Of a DNA stretch of 64,000 nucleotides, positions 20,184-30,600 are shown one piece after another. Every line of letters begins with the position of its first letter. The first letter of the stretch is position 1. Source of the stretch: Doryteuthis pealeii. Lineage: Eukaryota; Mollusca; Cephalopoda; Myopsida; Loliginidae. The translations under genes and the position numbers were made by a program. Under the pieces are notes generated by a model. That model made no database searches and was not told the origin of the DNA. It worked only from the letters and a program-made list of their open reading frames with translations. The stretch lies in contig CM042163.1 of NCBI GenBank assembly GCA_023376005.1, positions 1,572,782 to 1,636,781 on the forward strand, in the 5' to 3' direction.

Positions 20184-20896
20184 GAATTTGATATATTGAA
20201 AAAACAAAAGATGTTTACAAATGCATGGGATCATCAGGAGAGAATGTGCAACCGTTTCAGGGCCTTCCTCTCTACGGTTTTAAAAAGCAACATCGCTCCC
20301 CTCCCCTCACCATTTTATTTCACTTACTTGTCTATGAAAAAAAACTATACATATGGATGTTTACTCCTCTGAAGATATTTATCCATAAACACCACGGATT
20401 TACCTACACTTATCGGTTACTTATTTAATAGTTGGAGTGCATTACGAACAATTTTGATATTTTAATATACACTTTTTATATAATTATACACCTTTTTTAA
20501 ATAATTTTACATCAGGCTCTTTTGAGTCTTATTATAAACTATAATGCTTCTGATTTTTAAAAAATTAAAAATAAAATTCATTTTATCTTTAAATAAAATT
20601 CATTTTATTTTTAATACAGACAACGCATTTTTTGAAAAATCCCAACTTTTGCCTAGCAGCGTTCTGTTTTGCGCATTCTTCTCCTAACGGTCATTTCATC
20701 CCGTTTTATTTTTGTTGAAGACCGATCTATTACATACAGTCGATACAGATATTCCGAGGGACCTCACATCAGTGAGGGGGGGGGGTGCGATGTGTAGTTA
20801 AAACCGTTGAGAGGAAGGCCCCGAAACGGTGCACATGCTCTCCTGATGATCCCATGCATTTGTAAACATCTTTTGTTTTTTCAATATATCAAATTC
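20184..20896. mobile_element. ~710-bp element with ~100-bp terminal inverted repeats
   Basis: Left arm GAATTTGATATATTGAAAAA, TGCATGGGATCATCAGGAGA, GTTTCAGGGCCTTCCTCTCT. Right arm AGAGGAAGGCCCCGAAACGG, TCTCCTGATGATCCCATGCA, ATATATCAAATTC. Both sides abut (TA)n (20165-20183; 20928-20958). The interior is AT-rich and non-coding, so this is a non-autonomous DNA transposon candidate. Confidence 0.8.
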
Positions 20897-20920
20897 ACAC
20901 TGTCGGATTAAGTTCCATTT

Positions 20921-20927
<7 letters not shown>

Positions 20928-20958
<31 letters not shown>
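20928..20958. repeat. (TA)n microsatellite
   Basis: Pure TA repeat, directly at the 3' tail of the reverse SINE-1 copy. Confidence 0.95.
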
Positions 20959-20963
<5 letters not shown>

Positions 20964-21183
20964 TAAGTAAAGTCGTTTGGGCGGCCTAAAGTCAGTATCA
21001 GCCAGTCAGTGAGGGAGTCTATCCACTTTTCAATAGCGCTAGACGAAGGAGATTGTTTTTAGCATCTGAGGTGGAGCGCCACACCTTCCATCAGCTCCTT
21101 ACTTTACCGCACAGATCCCTGTGCTACTCATACACTGAGTTGGCGGGGACCGGTATCGAACTAGGAACCTTGTGGTTTCTAGC
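20959..21183 (-). repeat. SINE-1 copy
   Basis: Reverse orientation, from AAAAGTAAGTAAAGTCG (tail) through CAGATCCCTGTGCTACTCAT to ACCGGTATCGAACTAGGAAC (B box) and CTTGTGGTTTCTAGC. The A-box half is missing. Confidence 0.85.
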
Positions 21184-21185
21184 TA

Positions 21186-21616
21186 TATATATTATCATTA
21201 TTATTATTATTATTATAGTGTGTACAGAAATAACCTACTCGAGTTTAAACATAAGGATCTTCAGGGTTAAATCCACTGAATTAATCAAAATATTGATTAA
21301 TTACAGTAACTGCAGGAGTTCATGATGTAATTATGACCGTTGAAAAAAGATTCGCAGTTAATGAACGCTGGTGCATTGTATTAAAAGTTGAATGACAGAC
21401 GCAGTGTTGATACGTTGCAACGTAGATGGTAAAATGGAATTATTTAGAAAATTTTTTTTTTTTCAAAAGATCAAATATAAACATTTTGAAAAATCCTCTT
21501 TAAATTTTTAATTTCATAAGTAATGATAATCGGTTTGTGCAAAGAAATGTTAAGATTCTGCTAATATACGATTAAAGATTTGTTCAAATATTCAAAAACT
21601 TTGTGCATATATGTTT
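21186..21616. other. AT-rich intergenic stretch
   Basis: A short (TTA)n at 21190-21216; otherwise nothing recognised. Confidence 0.5.
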
Positions 21617-21727
21617 GACCTGTGGATGTACCACAATATGAAAATTTAATTATTACAATGTTTGATAAGTTTACTTAGGAGCTATTGCTAAATAGTTCAA
21701 TATTGTAAAAAGTATAATAATCTTGAT

Positions 21728-21758
<31 letters not shown>

Positions 21759-21910
21759 CTTTCCTTCTTTTCATTACATTTGATTGAACCAGATTAGTGT
21801 TACCGCTTCCACGTGCTCACCCCTCTATCTTTCCCCTATTCTTTTTCCTTATATTTTTTCATTGTAGCATGTCCTTTTTCTTCCGTTTTCTTTCTATCTT
21901 TATAATAAAA
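21617..21910 (-). repeat. Rep-8 copy B, inverted partner of 16998-17288
   Basis: GACCTGTGGATGTACCACAA through GAGCTATTGCTAAATAGTTC, a (CT)n at 21737-21758 and CATTGTAGCATGTCCTTTTT: the reverse complement of the other copy. Confidence 0.65.
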
Positions 21911-22070
21911 ATATGAAATAGTCTATTCCCTAACTAAATGAATATTCCACACCTATCCTAATAGTTTTCTTGGGATTTCTTCTTCTTTAATAAAAGAGAT
22001 TTTCTTCATAAGGAACTGAAAAATAATCCAGTTATTATAGATGTGGGAAGGGTTTGTCCCATTGATGATA

Positions 22071-22850
22071 GATTTGCAGTTAAATCAAACTTAACGGACC
22101 TAAATTCCACCATCGTATTATTGAAGTCAGTCAGTCAGTCAGTCAGTCAGTCAGTCAGTCAGTCAACAATTGGTTTGAACAATGTGACTGGCCAAGCACA
22201 ACTGAACCAGTGTCAAGACAACTGGTACTTATGGGAATTCAGAACAGTCCACTCATGCATTTGGGTGATTCCATTCCCTGAGTCCTGATTGGCTGCTTGG
22301 TTTATAGGATCCTCTGAGGCTCCATAAATCCTGCCACTTTGCAGTGGTCTTTACAGCACAACCAGAATCGTATTGGGTTACGACTGCTTGCTGTCTTGTC
22401 TTGCCAATTCGACGGTAATTGGACTTAGTATGATTATTCTACACGTATGTCACCCCTCCGAAAGAAGAAAAATACCAAAAATCAGGGAATTAACCGAATT
22501 TAATGAAATTTTCAGTGTTGATATATCAATGAATAAAAGATATAATGCACCAGTTATTTTATTTAAAAACTTTTACATTTTTTTCAGGTCAGTTAACCTT
22601 GAACCACGTATCATTGATGCGTAGCACAGATTCTCAGAGATACGTGGTTCAAAGTTAACTGACCTGAAAAAATGTAAAAGTTTTTAAATAAAATAACTGG
22701 TTTATTATATCTTTTATTTATTAATATGTCAACACTGAAAATTTCATTAAATTCGGTTAATTCCTTGATTTTTTTTTTTTTTTTTTACTTTCGGTGGGTA
22801 ACATACGATGGTGGAATTTAGGTCCATTAAGTTCAATTTAACCAGATTTG
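22071..22850. mobile_element. Large fold-back element, left arm split by an insertion
   Basis: The right arm (22640-22850) is complementary to 22448-22612 and then, without a break, to 22071-22117 (GGACCTAAATTCCACCATCG against CGATGGTGGAATTTAGGTCC). The loop is about 27 bases near 22613-22640. The extra 22118-22447 in the left arm is therefore a later insertion. Confidence 0.8.
22118..22447. mobile_element. Insertion within the fold-back arm
   Basis: About 330 bp absent from the opposite arm. CGTA stands at both junctions and may be a target duplication. Contains a (GTCA)n tract at about 22126-22165. No open frame of note. Confidence 0.65.
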
Positions 22851-23094
22851 CTTTCTCCACATTTTAGCATCAAGGTTTGTCATTTGTGGCAGAAATAATA
22901 TTGTATTGAAAGGACTTATGTAAAATAGCCGTACCCATTCAAAGAGATATATATCTATTTGTGCATTTAAGGAAGGGATGGACTGATATAGACAGATTAT
23001 CAATCATAGGGGAAATTTGATCTCACTGACAAGTTTAAAATGACAATTCATCCAAGCTGTGGTCGTGTCAGTATTGCTGTATGGCTATAAGGAG

Positions 23095-23180
23095 AAGGAA
23101 AACTCTGAATTCAGACCTGTTAAACTCCGCTTAAGAAATTCACCTTGTGTCACATCCTGCGTTTGTGAAGGGGTTGGTAA
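23095..23180 (+). repeat. SINE-2 3' fragment
   Basis: CTGAATTCAGACCTGTTAAA, CGCTTAAGAAATTCACCTTG and TGTCACATCCTGCG through GGTAAATATAG. Confidence 0.75.
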
Positions 23181-23249
23181 ATATAGTATACCTGTTTTTA
23201 GCTTTTAAAAAAAAAACTGAGTCTCCTTGAAACAGAGACTTACACCAGA

Positions 23250-23330
23250 CTTAGTTTAGATGTTGGTTAGTTGAATTTTATGGCTTGTCAACCCTTGTTG
23301 GGTTATTTTATGCTGAAAACTTGTTTATCA
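23250..23330 (-). repeat. Rep-3 tail fragment
   Basis: GTTGAATTTTATGGCTTGTC and AACCCTTGTTGGGTTATTTT, ATGCTGAAAAC. Followed by a second SINE-2 3' tip (CACATCTTGCTCATTAGGAG) and a (TA)n tract. Confidence 0.65.
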
Positions 23331-23362
23331 TTGTTGTCACATCTTGCTCATTAGGAGGGGTA

Positions 23363-23369
<7 letters not shown>

Positions 23370-23412
<43 letters not shown>
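23370..23412. repeat. (TA)n microsatellite
   Basis: Pure TA repeat between a SINE-2 tip and SINE-1. Confidence 0.95.
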
Positions 23413-23415
<3 letters not shown>

Positions 23416-23668
23416 GCCGGTTAGCTCAGTCGGTAGAGCGTTCGGCTAGAAACCACAAGGTTCCTAGTTCGATACCGGTCCTCGCCAACTCAGCGTACGA
23501 GTAGCACAGGGATCTGTGCGGTAAAGTAAGGAGCTGATGGTAGGTGTGGCGCTCCACCTCAGATGCTAAAACAATCTCCTTGGTCTAGCGCTATTGAAAA
23601 GGGGATAGACTCCCTCGCTGACTGGCTGATACCGACTTTAGGCCGCCCCGACGACTTTACTTTACTTA
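23413..23668 (+). repeat. SINE-1, complete copy
   Basis: tRNA-derived head GGGGCCGGTTAGCTCAGTCG with A-box TAGCTCAGTCGG, B-box GTTCGATACC, then a tRNA-unrelated body (CAGGGATCTGTGCGG, GGAGCTGATGGTAGGTGTGG, GATAGACTCCCTCGCTGACT, CTGATACCGACTTTAGGCC) and tail ACTTTACTTTACTTA joining (TA)n. Reference copy for the family. Not a functional tRNA: no paired acceptor stem end follows the B box. Confidence 0.9.
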
Positions 23669-23903
23669 TATATATATATATATATACAGTGATTATGAAT
23701 TTAATTTGTTTGTAACAATTTCCTCATATACCAAATCAATTTTCCCCATTGAAATAAACTGAAATGTCATTAATCTGTTCAAGACCCCCTAAAACACCCG
23801 AGGTTTTGGTAATTTTTTTTAGATAAGCAAAATCGCACTGTATTATGCAAAAAACTAATAAAATAAAATACAATGAACTATTTGCTGTAATATGTTTTAA
23901 TTT

Positions 23904-24154
23904 TTGGACCATATGACCTTTAGGCACCCCTTTCTGCAATCTCAACTCACAAGGACACTTTTCTCATTTACACACCGTCAAAATCCGGTTGTTTGCTAGG
24001 GGTTAGGGTTAGGTTAGAGGTTAGTTTTATAATTTTAAAAAAAACTCTAAAAATCGTCTGTTAACAACTAACCTGATTTTGATGGTGTAAATAGAAAAAA
24101 TATCTCCACGAATCGAGATCGCAAAAGGGGTGCCTAAAGGTCATATGGTCCAAA
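23904..24154. mobile_element. Rep-5 MITE, copy 1
   Basis: Terminal inverted repeats TTGGACCATATGACCTTTAG and CTAAAGGTCATATGGTCCAA. Inner inverted sections GTCAAAATCCGGTTGTTTGC and CTAACCTGATTTTGATGGTG. The middle holds GGGGTTAGGGTTAGGTTAG, a telomere-like tract. Copies at 25498-25740 and 45614-45810. Confidence 0.85.
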
Positions 24155-24305
24155 TGTTTTTAGTGAACTTATTAACATAGAAAACGATGTCAATGCATCG
24201 ATAGGGAAGGCATAGTTGGCTATCATCAGATTATCAATCGTATGGAAATCTGATCTCACTGACAAGTTAAAGTGACAATTCATCCAAGCCGTAATTGTGT
24301 CAGTG

Positions 24306-24920
24306 ATTTGGTTTTGGTTTATTTTGTTTTATGGCATATCAACCTCAGTGGGTCATTTAATGCCGACAAAGTTTTGAAATAAATTCATTCTTAATGGATA
24401 ACAAATTTTGTTTATGAACTCATGTTTTTCTATTTAACCCATAGATGGGACCCTAACAGGTACTACCACTCCGGGTCAGAGTGGACCAGGGAGCAATGGG
24501 GATGAAAGGGTGCTCCACATTCCCCAAACCTCCAAAACTGGAACCTCACCATCAGATAGAGTTTAACGTCATTCCCAGGGCATGTAGACCCTCAGCCACC
24601 GCCTTCTAGCACCCATATGATAAAAAAGGGGTTGGGGTTTGCCATAAGGGCAATAGGGTTGGGAAAATCATATAGGTGCTAGGGCTTGACGTGACCAGCC
24701 GATTGATCGGAGGGGGCCTCTCCAACCGCCCGTCTAGCCCAAGATAGGGCCAGAGTGGAGTATTGCAAGTCATGAACTGCTCATCCACCTAGGCTCTATC
24801 CTTAAGCATCACGGGTTGCCACCCACGGCCAACAGGTGGCCCCATTGGGGGCGTCTTACCCCTCTGCAGAGGTGCAGTCGGTGCATTCTAACGCCCTAGC
24901 CGACAGGGCAGCTGTTTGGG
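24306..24920 (-). repeat. Rep-3, longest copy
   Basis: Runs from ATTTTGTTTTATGGCATATC (tail end) through CCTAACAGGTACTACCACTC, CCTTCTAGCACCCATATGAT, CATATAGGTGCTAGGGCTTG, CAAGTCATGAACTGCTCATC, GGCCAACAGGTGGCCCCATT and GTGCAGTCGGTGCATTCTA to CCGACAGGGC. About 600 bp; no open frame along its length. Confidence 0.85.
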
Positions 24921-25309
24921 AAAGGAATTAAAAGTCCCGCTTACTCACAGGGAATGCTGGGTAGCCGGAAGATCGTCTTTCTGGTAGCGAGATAGCAGCG
25001 GGGGAAACGAAAAAGGCAAAAGGGAAATATTAAGGTGTAAGGGGAACAATTCCTATGAGATTCTAATTTGGGTGAGCCATGACAGGCATTTCAGTCTCGG
25101 AAGACTATAATATAGTTTTTGTACCCCTGAAGTTACAGTGCCTCCTGTGACTGTGAAGTCCAATGTTTGAAAAACATTCTTGAGCACAGATGTCGCTGTC
25201 CCTGAAGATGTTGATGTGCCGGTGATTTGTTGCTGCTGCTTTCTTCTGGACCTCTTGGCTTCATGGTGTTGTGCCAGGGTGGCTTCAGATAGTAAACTAT
25301 AGAATAGGT

Positions 25310-25485
25310 TGACTGTATCCTCTGCAGAGGGGTAAGATCACCTACCCCATAAAGTGTCCTGAGTACAACACTAAATTGCATCTCATGGTGAGGCTCCAGT
25401 GGAGTACCCCTTCATTGGCATTACTCCTAGGTCCAGTCTGAGTTGTAATACTTGTTAGGGTCCCATTTATGGTTCAAATGAATTT
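25310..25485 (+). repeat. Rep-3 fragment
   Basis: TATCCTCTGCAGAGGGGTAA, TCATGGTGAGGCTCCAG, GGAGTACCCCTTCATTGGCA and ACTTGTTAGGGTCCCATTTA. Directly abuts Rep-5 copy 2. Confidence 0.75.
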
Positions 25486-25497
25486 GTTTAAAAATCG

Positions 25498-25740
25498 TGG
25501 ACCATATGACCTTTAGGCACCCCTTTTGCGATCTTGATTCATAAGGACATGTTTTTCATTTACACAGTCATAATCCGGTTGTTTGTTAACAGACGATTTT
25601 TAGAATCTTTTTAAAATTATAAAACTAACCCCTAACACTAACCCTAAACCTAACCCCTAACAAACAACCGGATTTTGATGGTGTAAATGAAAAACATGTC
25701 CTTACGAATCGAGATTGCAAAAGGGGTGCCTAAAGGTCTA
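25498..25740. mobile_element. Rep-5 MITE, copy 2
   Basis: TGGACCATATGACCTTTAGG at one end and GGGGTGCCTAAAGGTCTA at the other. The core is CTAACACTAACCCTAAACCT, the opposite strand of copy 1's telomere-like tract. Confidence 0.85.
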
Positions 25741-26254
25741 AAATCGTTAGTATTCGATAAGACCTTGTACAAAAAAAAAGACTTTTAAGAAAAAATTACA
25801 CATAAAATGTAAATATGAATGTACAATGAACATGATTCCCTAACCTCTTGGCATAAGATAACCCTACATTTAAAAAAAAGTTGTGCACTTTTTTTGTCCG
25901 CTTTTTTTTTAACCTTCAGACCCTTTTTGTCAGTGGCTTCAACCATCACACCAGTAAGGAATATAATATCAGCGTCATCCCCCCCAGGCAACACCTGCTC
26001 CCTTCATCTTAAAGGGGCAGTACTGAGTTTATTACCCGGTGCCTGAGGCGCCTCAAAACAGGTATGTTGAAAGGATACAGGTAATTTTTACACTAGAAAC
26101 AGCATGTTCTTCATCTGAAATGGTATGAGGTCAGAAAATACTTACATACAAACAAATTAATCTAAATTCATTCAAGAAAAAAACGATTTAATTTTATTTT
26201 AATTTATTTACTTTACATTCAAAGAAACAAGTTAATCTTAAGAATTAACTTTTA
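25741..26254. other. Stretch between repeats and the ZNF207 promoter
   Basis: On the minus strand a short frame around 25905-25945 reads MVEATDKKGLKVKKKADKKS; it has no family match I recognise. Otherwise AT-rich with no supported gene. Confidence 0.35.
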
Positions 26255-26263
26255 ATTAAGATA

Positions 26264-26500
26264 ACTAAACTGGGCTGACAAAGGTGTCAAAATAAGGGTG
26301 ACCCAGAAAAAACAGAACGAACAAATTTTGTAATAAAGCTGTTAATCTTAACTAAGGGGTTAGGGTTAGGGTTAGGGTTGGGGTTTAGGTTGGGGTTGGG
26401 GTTTAAGATTAGTTTAATGGGAAAATAAATAAATAATTTGGGTTCTGTTTTTTCTGGGTCACTCTAATTTTGACACCTTTGTGCAAGTTCAGCACTAAAC
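26264..26500. mobile_element. Rep-6 MITE nested in another inverted repeat
   Basis: Inner unit AGGGTGACCCAGAAAAAACA ... TTTTTTCTGGGTCACTCTA with TTAGGGTTAGGGTTAGGGTT in the middle (about 26359-26379). It sits between outer arms ACAAAGGTGTCAAAATA and ATTTTGACACCTTTGTGC. It ends about 390 bp before the ZNF207 start codon. Confidence 0.8.
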
Positions 26501-26559
26501 TGTAGTATAATAATAAAAAAAAATAGCATACGGTTATTCTATCTTTGAATAATTTAGAT

Positions 26560-26887
26560 ATTATTTAAATCCAAACCGGAACCAGTCTAATTCTGTTGTC
26601 TCAAAACTACAGACGAAAGATCAACGGTCACACGAACTCTCCAGTTATTTACTCTCCTTGCTTACCTCCCTTGAAAAATAAATCCCATTATTGCTCCCGT
26701 CATAAGTCATTCATTCTGATAACGAAATAATAAGTTCTCCCTTACATCCGGGTCAACAGGGACGCCATACTTGCTAAGGCGAAGCTCTTTAATACAGAAG
26801 GGTTTCCTTTGTTTCCTAAATTGTTTTTTTTTTTTAATTACACCATTCGTCTTCGAAGCTTTTCTGCCAACACAGACTAAAGAAAAA
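26560..26887 (+). promoter_or_regulatory. ZNF207: Presumed promoter and 5' UTR of ZNF207
   Basis: Less AT-rich than its surroundings and free of the repeats seen elsewhere in this window, directly before the start codon. No TATA box is evident at a fixed distance and the transcription start cannot be placed. The context AAAAAATGG has A at -3 and G at +4, a good initiation context. A 63-residue antisense frame here is not considered real. Confidence 0.4.
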
Positions 26888-26928
26888 ATGGGTCGCAAAA
26901 AGAAGAAGCAGTTAAAACCATGGTGCTG
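26888..26928 (+). CDS. ZNF207: ZNF207 coding exon 1
   Basis: 41 nt, residues 1-13 and two bases of Trp14. The Lys-rich start and the first finger cysteine (C13) are here. Donor GTATCC at 26929; phase 2. Intron 1 is 9,148 bp. Confidence 0.9.
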
Positions 26929-27570
26929 GTATCCTTTTAAATTTTTAATTTAAAAAAAAAATAGATGTTTCCAATAATGTCTGTTTTTCTTGGGAGTTGT
27001 GTGTATATTTTCCGTCGTTGTTACTTTAAATTTTATCATAAACACCGATTTATGTTATATTTTTTTGTATTTATTTTATAATTAAATCAGACATTACACA
27101 TCCTATTTTCGATTATTAATATCTTTATTTGACTTTAAAGGACATAATTTTCTTAACATCTTTATAACGTTTAACTTGTTTTCTTGTTTGCTGTCTAAAC
27201 AAAAAAAATTCCCATGGTGATTTTTTTAAAGTCATGCTTTCTTATTCAAGGGATTTTTTTATTTATTAAAAAGTTTCGTCATTCTTAGATATATATATAT
27301 ATTTTTAAAAGAATATCTTAACAGAGGATATGTCGATGATTCTATTTAAAAAGATAACTCATTTAATTTGTAATCTCTTTTTAGTTTTATTAAAGTAAGA
27401 AAAATTTCTATCGTTTTTTCGCCATTTTTTATTGTAATTTTCCTAAACTTGATATTAAAAATTTCCACTGAAAAACCGTCATTAAATAAATGAAGCTTAT
27501 CTTAATTAGTTAATTAAGATGTAATTATTTTATATCCTGGATTAGATATTGATAAAAATAGAAATTTTTG

Positions 27571-27602
<32 letters not shown>

Positions 27603-30600
27603 TACTTGCACATGATTCTTAAAATCCACGTGTTTATTTATGCTTTTTCATCTTAATCTTACCAAGAAATTATATATTTATATTGATACATTATTTTTAC
27701 TTACCTATGAATGATTTTACACGTAACATTTTAATAGATTTAATGTCTTATTGTTTTTTGTTAAAAGTTGAAGTAGTTTTGCTATCTCATTTAGTTTTAA
27801 CTTTAAGAAAAATATTGCTTTATTTCTGAATATAATTAAATTGTAGTTCTCTTTTTATAAAATTATTTTATTATTGTCTTTGATAAAGTCGTATCTTTCT
27901 GTTTAAAAAAAATCACCTGGAAAGAAACCGTAAACACAATAAAGAAAATATTTACGTATCTAAACATTTTTATTTTTTTATCTAAATCTTAAAGTTTTTA
28001 AAGTGTCTTATTATTATTATTATTACCGATTTTTTGTTCTTTTTCTTTCCCCCCAAATTTTTATATTTTTTCACTAAAGAAACTCCTTAAGATTTATCGC
28101 TATCAACGTAATTTTAATTACCTGGAAATAATAATAATAATAATAAATAATTATATAAAATTAAATAGAATTAACCATGTGATCATTAAAGTTTTAATTT
28201 CTTTTCTTTTTTTTTTCTTTTTACGTTTTTGGTAAATAAATAAATAAAAAAATCCCAATAATAATGAAGAGTACATTTTGTTTGCTTAACAAGAAAGAGA
28301 TGGCGTCAAAGGAGAATGATATATGTAAATGAATTATTATTGAACAGTAAATAATTCGTATCTTCTTTATTAATTTTATACTGCTATGAAAATATTATCG
28401 AACCCTTTTCAATCGATAATATCATCCACTTATTTATAATATACCATTTCACAAATCAATAACCGATTAATATCGATTATTTATTCTATTATTTTCTTTT
28501 GTCAATCGTTTCAGGCACTGATTTTTTTTCTTTCTTTTTTTTTTTTTATTTTGCATCTATAAATTTTGAAATATAAATCTTTTATTTCACAATTTTGAAA
28601 TTAGTAATTTAAAAAAATTAAGATTGATAACTCTGGCTTTTATTTCTCTTTTTTAAATTGTGTCAATATTTAAAGGTTATTTTTAGTTAAAAGCGCTTTC
28701 TTTTGATCTCGGCAATATTATCACTCATAATAAATATAAATAAGATGAGGTTGTTTTTTTTTGACAAAATTGGGATTTTTATTTATTTTTATTTTTTCAT
28801 TAATTTTAATGAATTTCTTTTTTTTTTTTTTTTTTGTTTGTTTTTTTTTTTCACTTCTATTTTCTTTGTTTTTATTCTCTATCTTTATTTTTTAATATCT
28901 TTTTATTTTTTAAGGAAAATATCTCTATAACTTGCCAAACACTCATTTGAGTAAAGATTAGTTTTGTCGTCTTCATATTAAGAAATTTGTAACAAAAATA
29001 TTTTCTTGGAAAAGGTTTAATTTTAATAACATAAACATTTTAAAATAACCACTTAAAAAAAAATTAAAAGCTACTTTTTTTTTATACAAAGGCATTTGTT
29101 TCTTTGATCTTTCCGCACCCCCCCTCCCATTGATGTACTATCAAAATGAGGGGGAGACATTTTCTGTCATAACCATTTCCTTGTTTTGTTTTTGGTTTTA
29201 ATAATTAGGCATTTAAAATGAAAGGATTTCTCTCTCACATACAAACACACCAACATTTTGAATATTTAAAGAACTTTTCAGTTGGTTAGCCAAAGAGTTC
29301 TTTTCAAAGAGAAAATTTCAAAAGTTGGAAAAATTACTCGCACCCCCCCTCCAAAAAAAAATTCTGTTTCTGTTTAGTTTGAATTTCATTTATTTAGAAA
29401 TAAATAAAAATAAAATAAACAACACTTTTCTTTTATATAAAATAAAATTTTGCATAAAGTGTTTACAACAATTATGACAGGTATATAAAATCTAAAAATA
29501 TTAAAATCATGAGCACAGGTGTTCCTGATTTTATTATATATGTCTTACTATAAGCGGATACCTGATGTTCCCTGGTTAGAAGGGGATAATAAAAAGTTAG
29601 TCACGCAGATCCATTGATTGTCTTGGTCTTACATAATTGATGTACGTTTTAATTACAAACACCACTAATGACTTTCCCTTATCTCCCTATTCAAATCCTA
29701 ATTTTTAAATATCTTCCCAGATATAAATTAATTTTTTTTTTTTTTTTTTTTTCACAAAAATCAAGCTTTGGTGATAGTGAATGTGTGTATATACATTTAC
29801 TTTGTCATTGTTTTGTTTTCATAGTTTCATCCAGACATACGTGCACACCAACTGTCCTTCATAGATATAAAAGATAGATAAGATTAAAATGTTGAACTTA
29901 TATATATGTGTGTGTGTGTGTGTTGTCTGTAATTGGGCAGCAGTTTTTCCGTAATGAATATTTTCTTAAAAAGAACAAACAAGCAATTAGCACATTGTTT
30001 TGCTTGTTTATTAACAAGTGACGATAGTAACAAGTTGAATGAATTGGGAACTCATTGAAAAGATTTAGGGTTCAAGCCCTGTTGGTGGTGTCTTCTGCAA
30101 TTTTCAAAGACGATATTTTCTCTTGTGGTATTTAGACGAGATTAATTTTCATTGTATCCAGTGATACAAAATATGGTCTAAAGTGGGACTTAGTGTATGT
30201 GAGTGTTTGTTTTTGTTTTTTGTAAAGAAAACTAAAGGCTCCCTTCTTTTAAAATAATCATCCGCATAGTCCTGTTTCAATGTATCATGTCTCTTCATTG
30301 CGGCTAGACTTAGCCAGCTTCGTCCATATATATATATATATATATATGACTAGAAGGAGCAGCCAGTAACACTATTGCCCTTACACAATCTGAAGAAGGG
30401 AGCATAAAAGTCCGGAAAATTTACTACTACTAAATTTGTTTTCATAGTTTCATCCAGACATACATACACACCAACTGTCCTTTATAGATATAGAAGATAG
30501 ATAAGATTAAAATGTTGAACTTAGTGAACTAAATGTAATTGTTTGAAATGTACCAATCCAACTATTTTCTTGACATCTCTCTTCCCGCAGGTCATTATTT

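Noticed and set aside
23413..23486. Functional tRNA gene
   Set aside because: A and B boxes are present, but the sequence after the B box does not close an acceptor stem and the same head recurs with a constant non-tRNA body in at least six places: SINE-1.
26707..26898. Antisense 63-residue frame over the ZNF207 5' end
   Set aside because: Overlaps the start codon and 5' UTR, no family, no splice support; likely chance.
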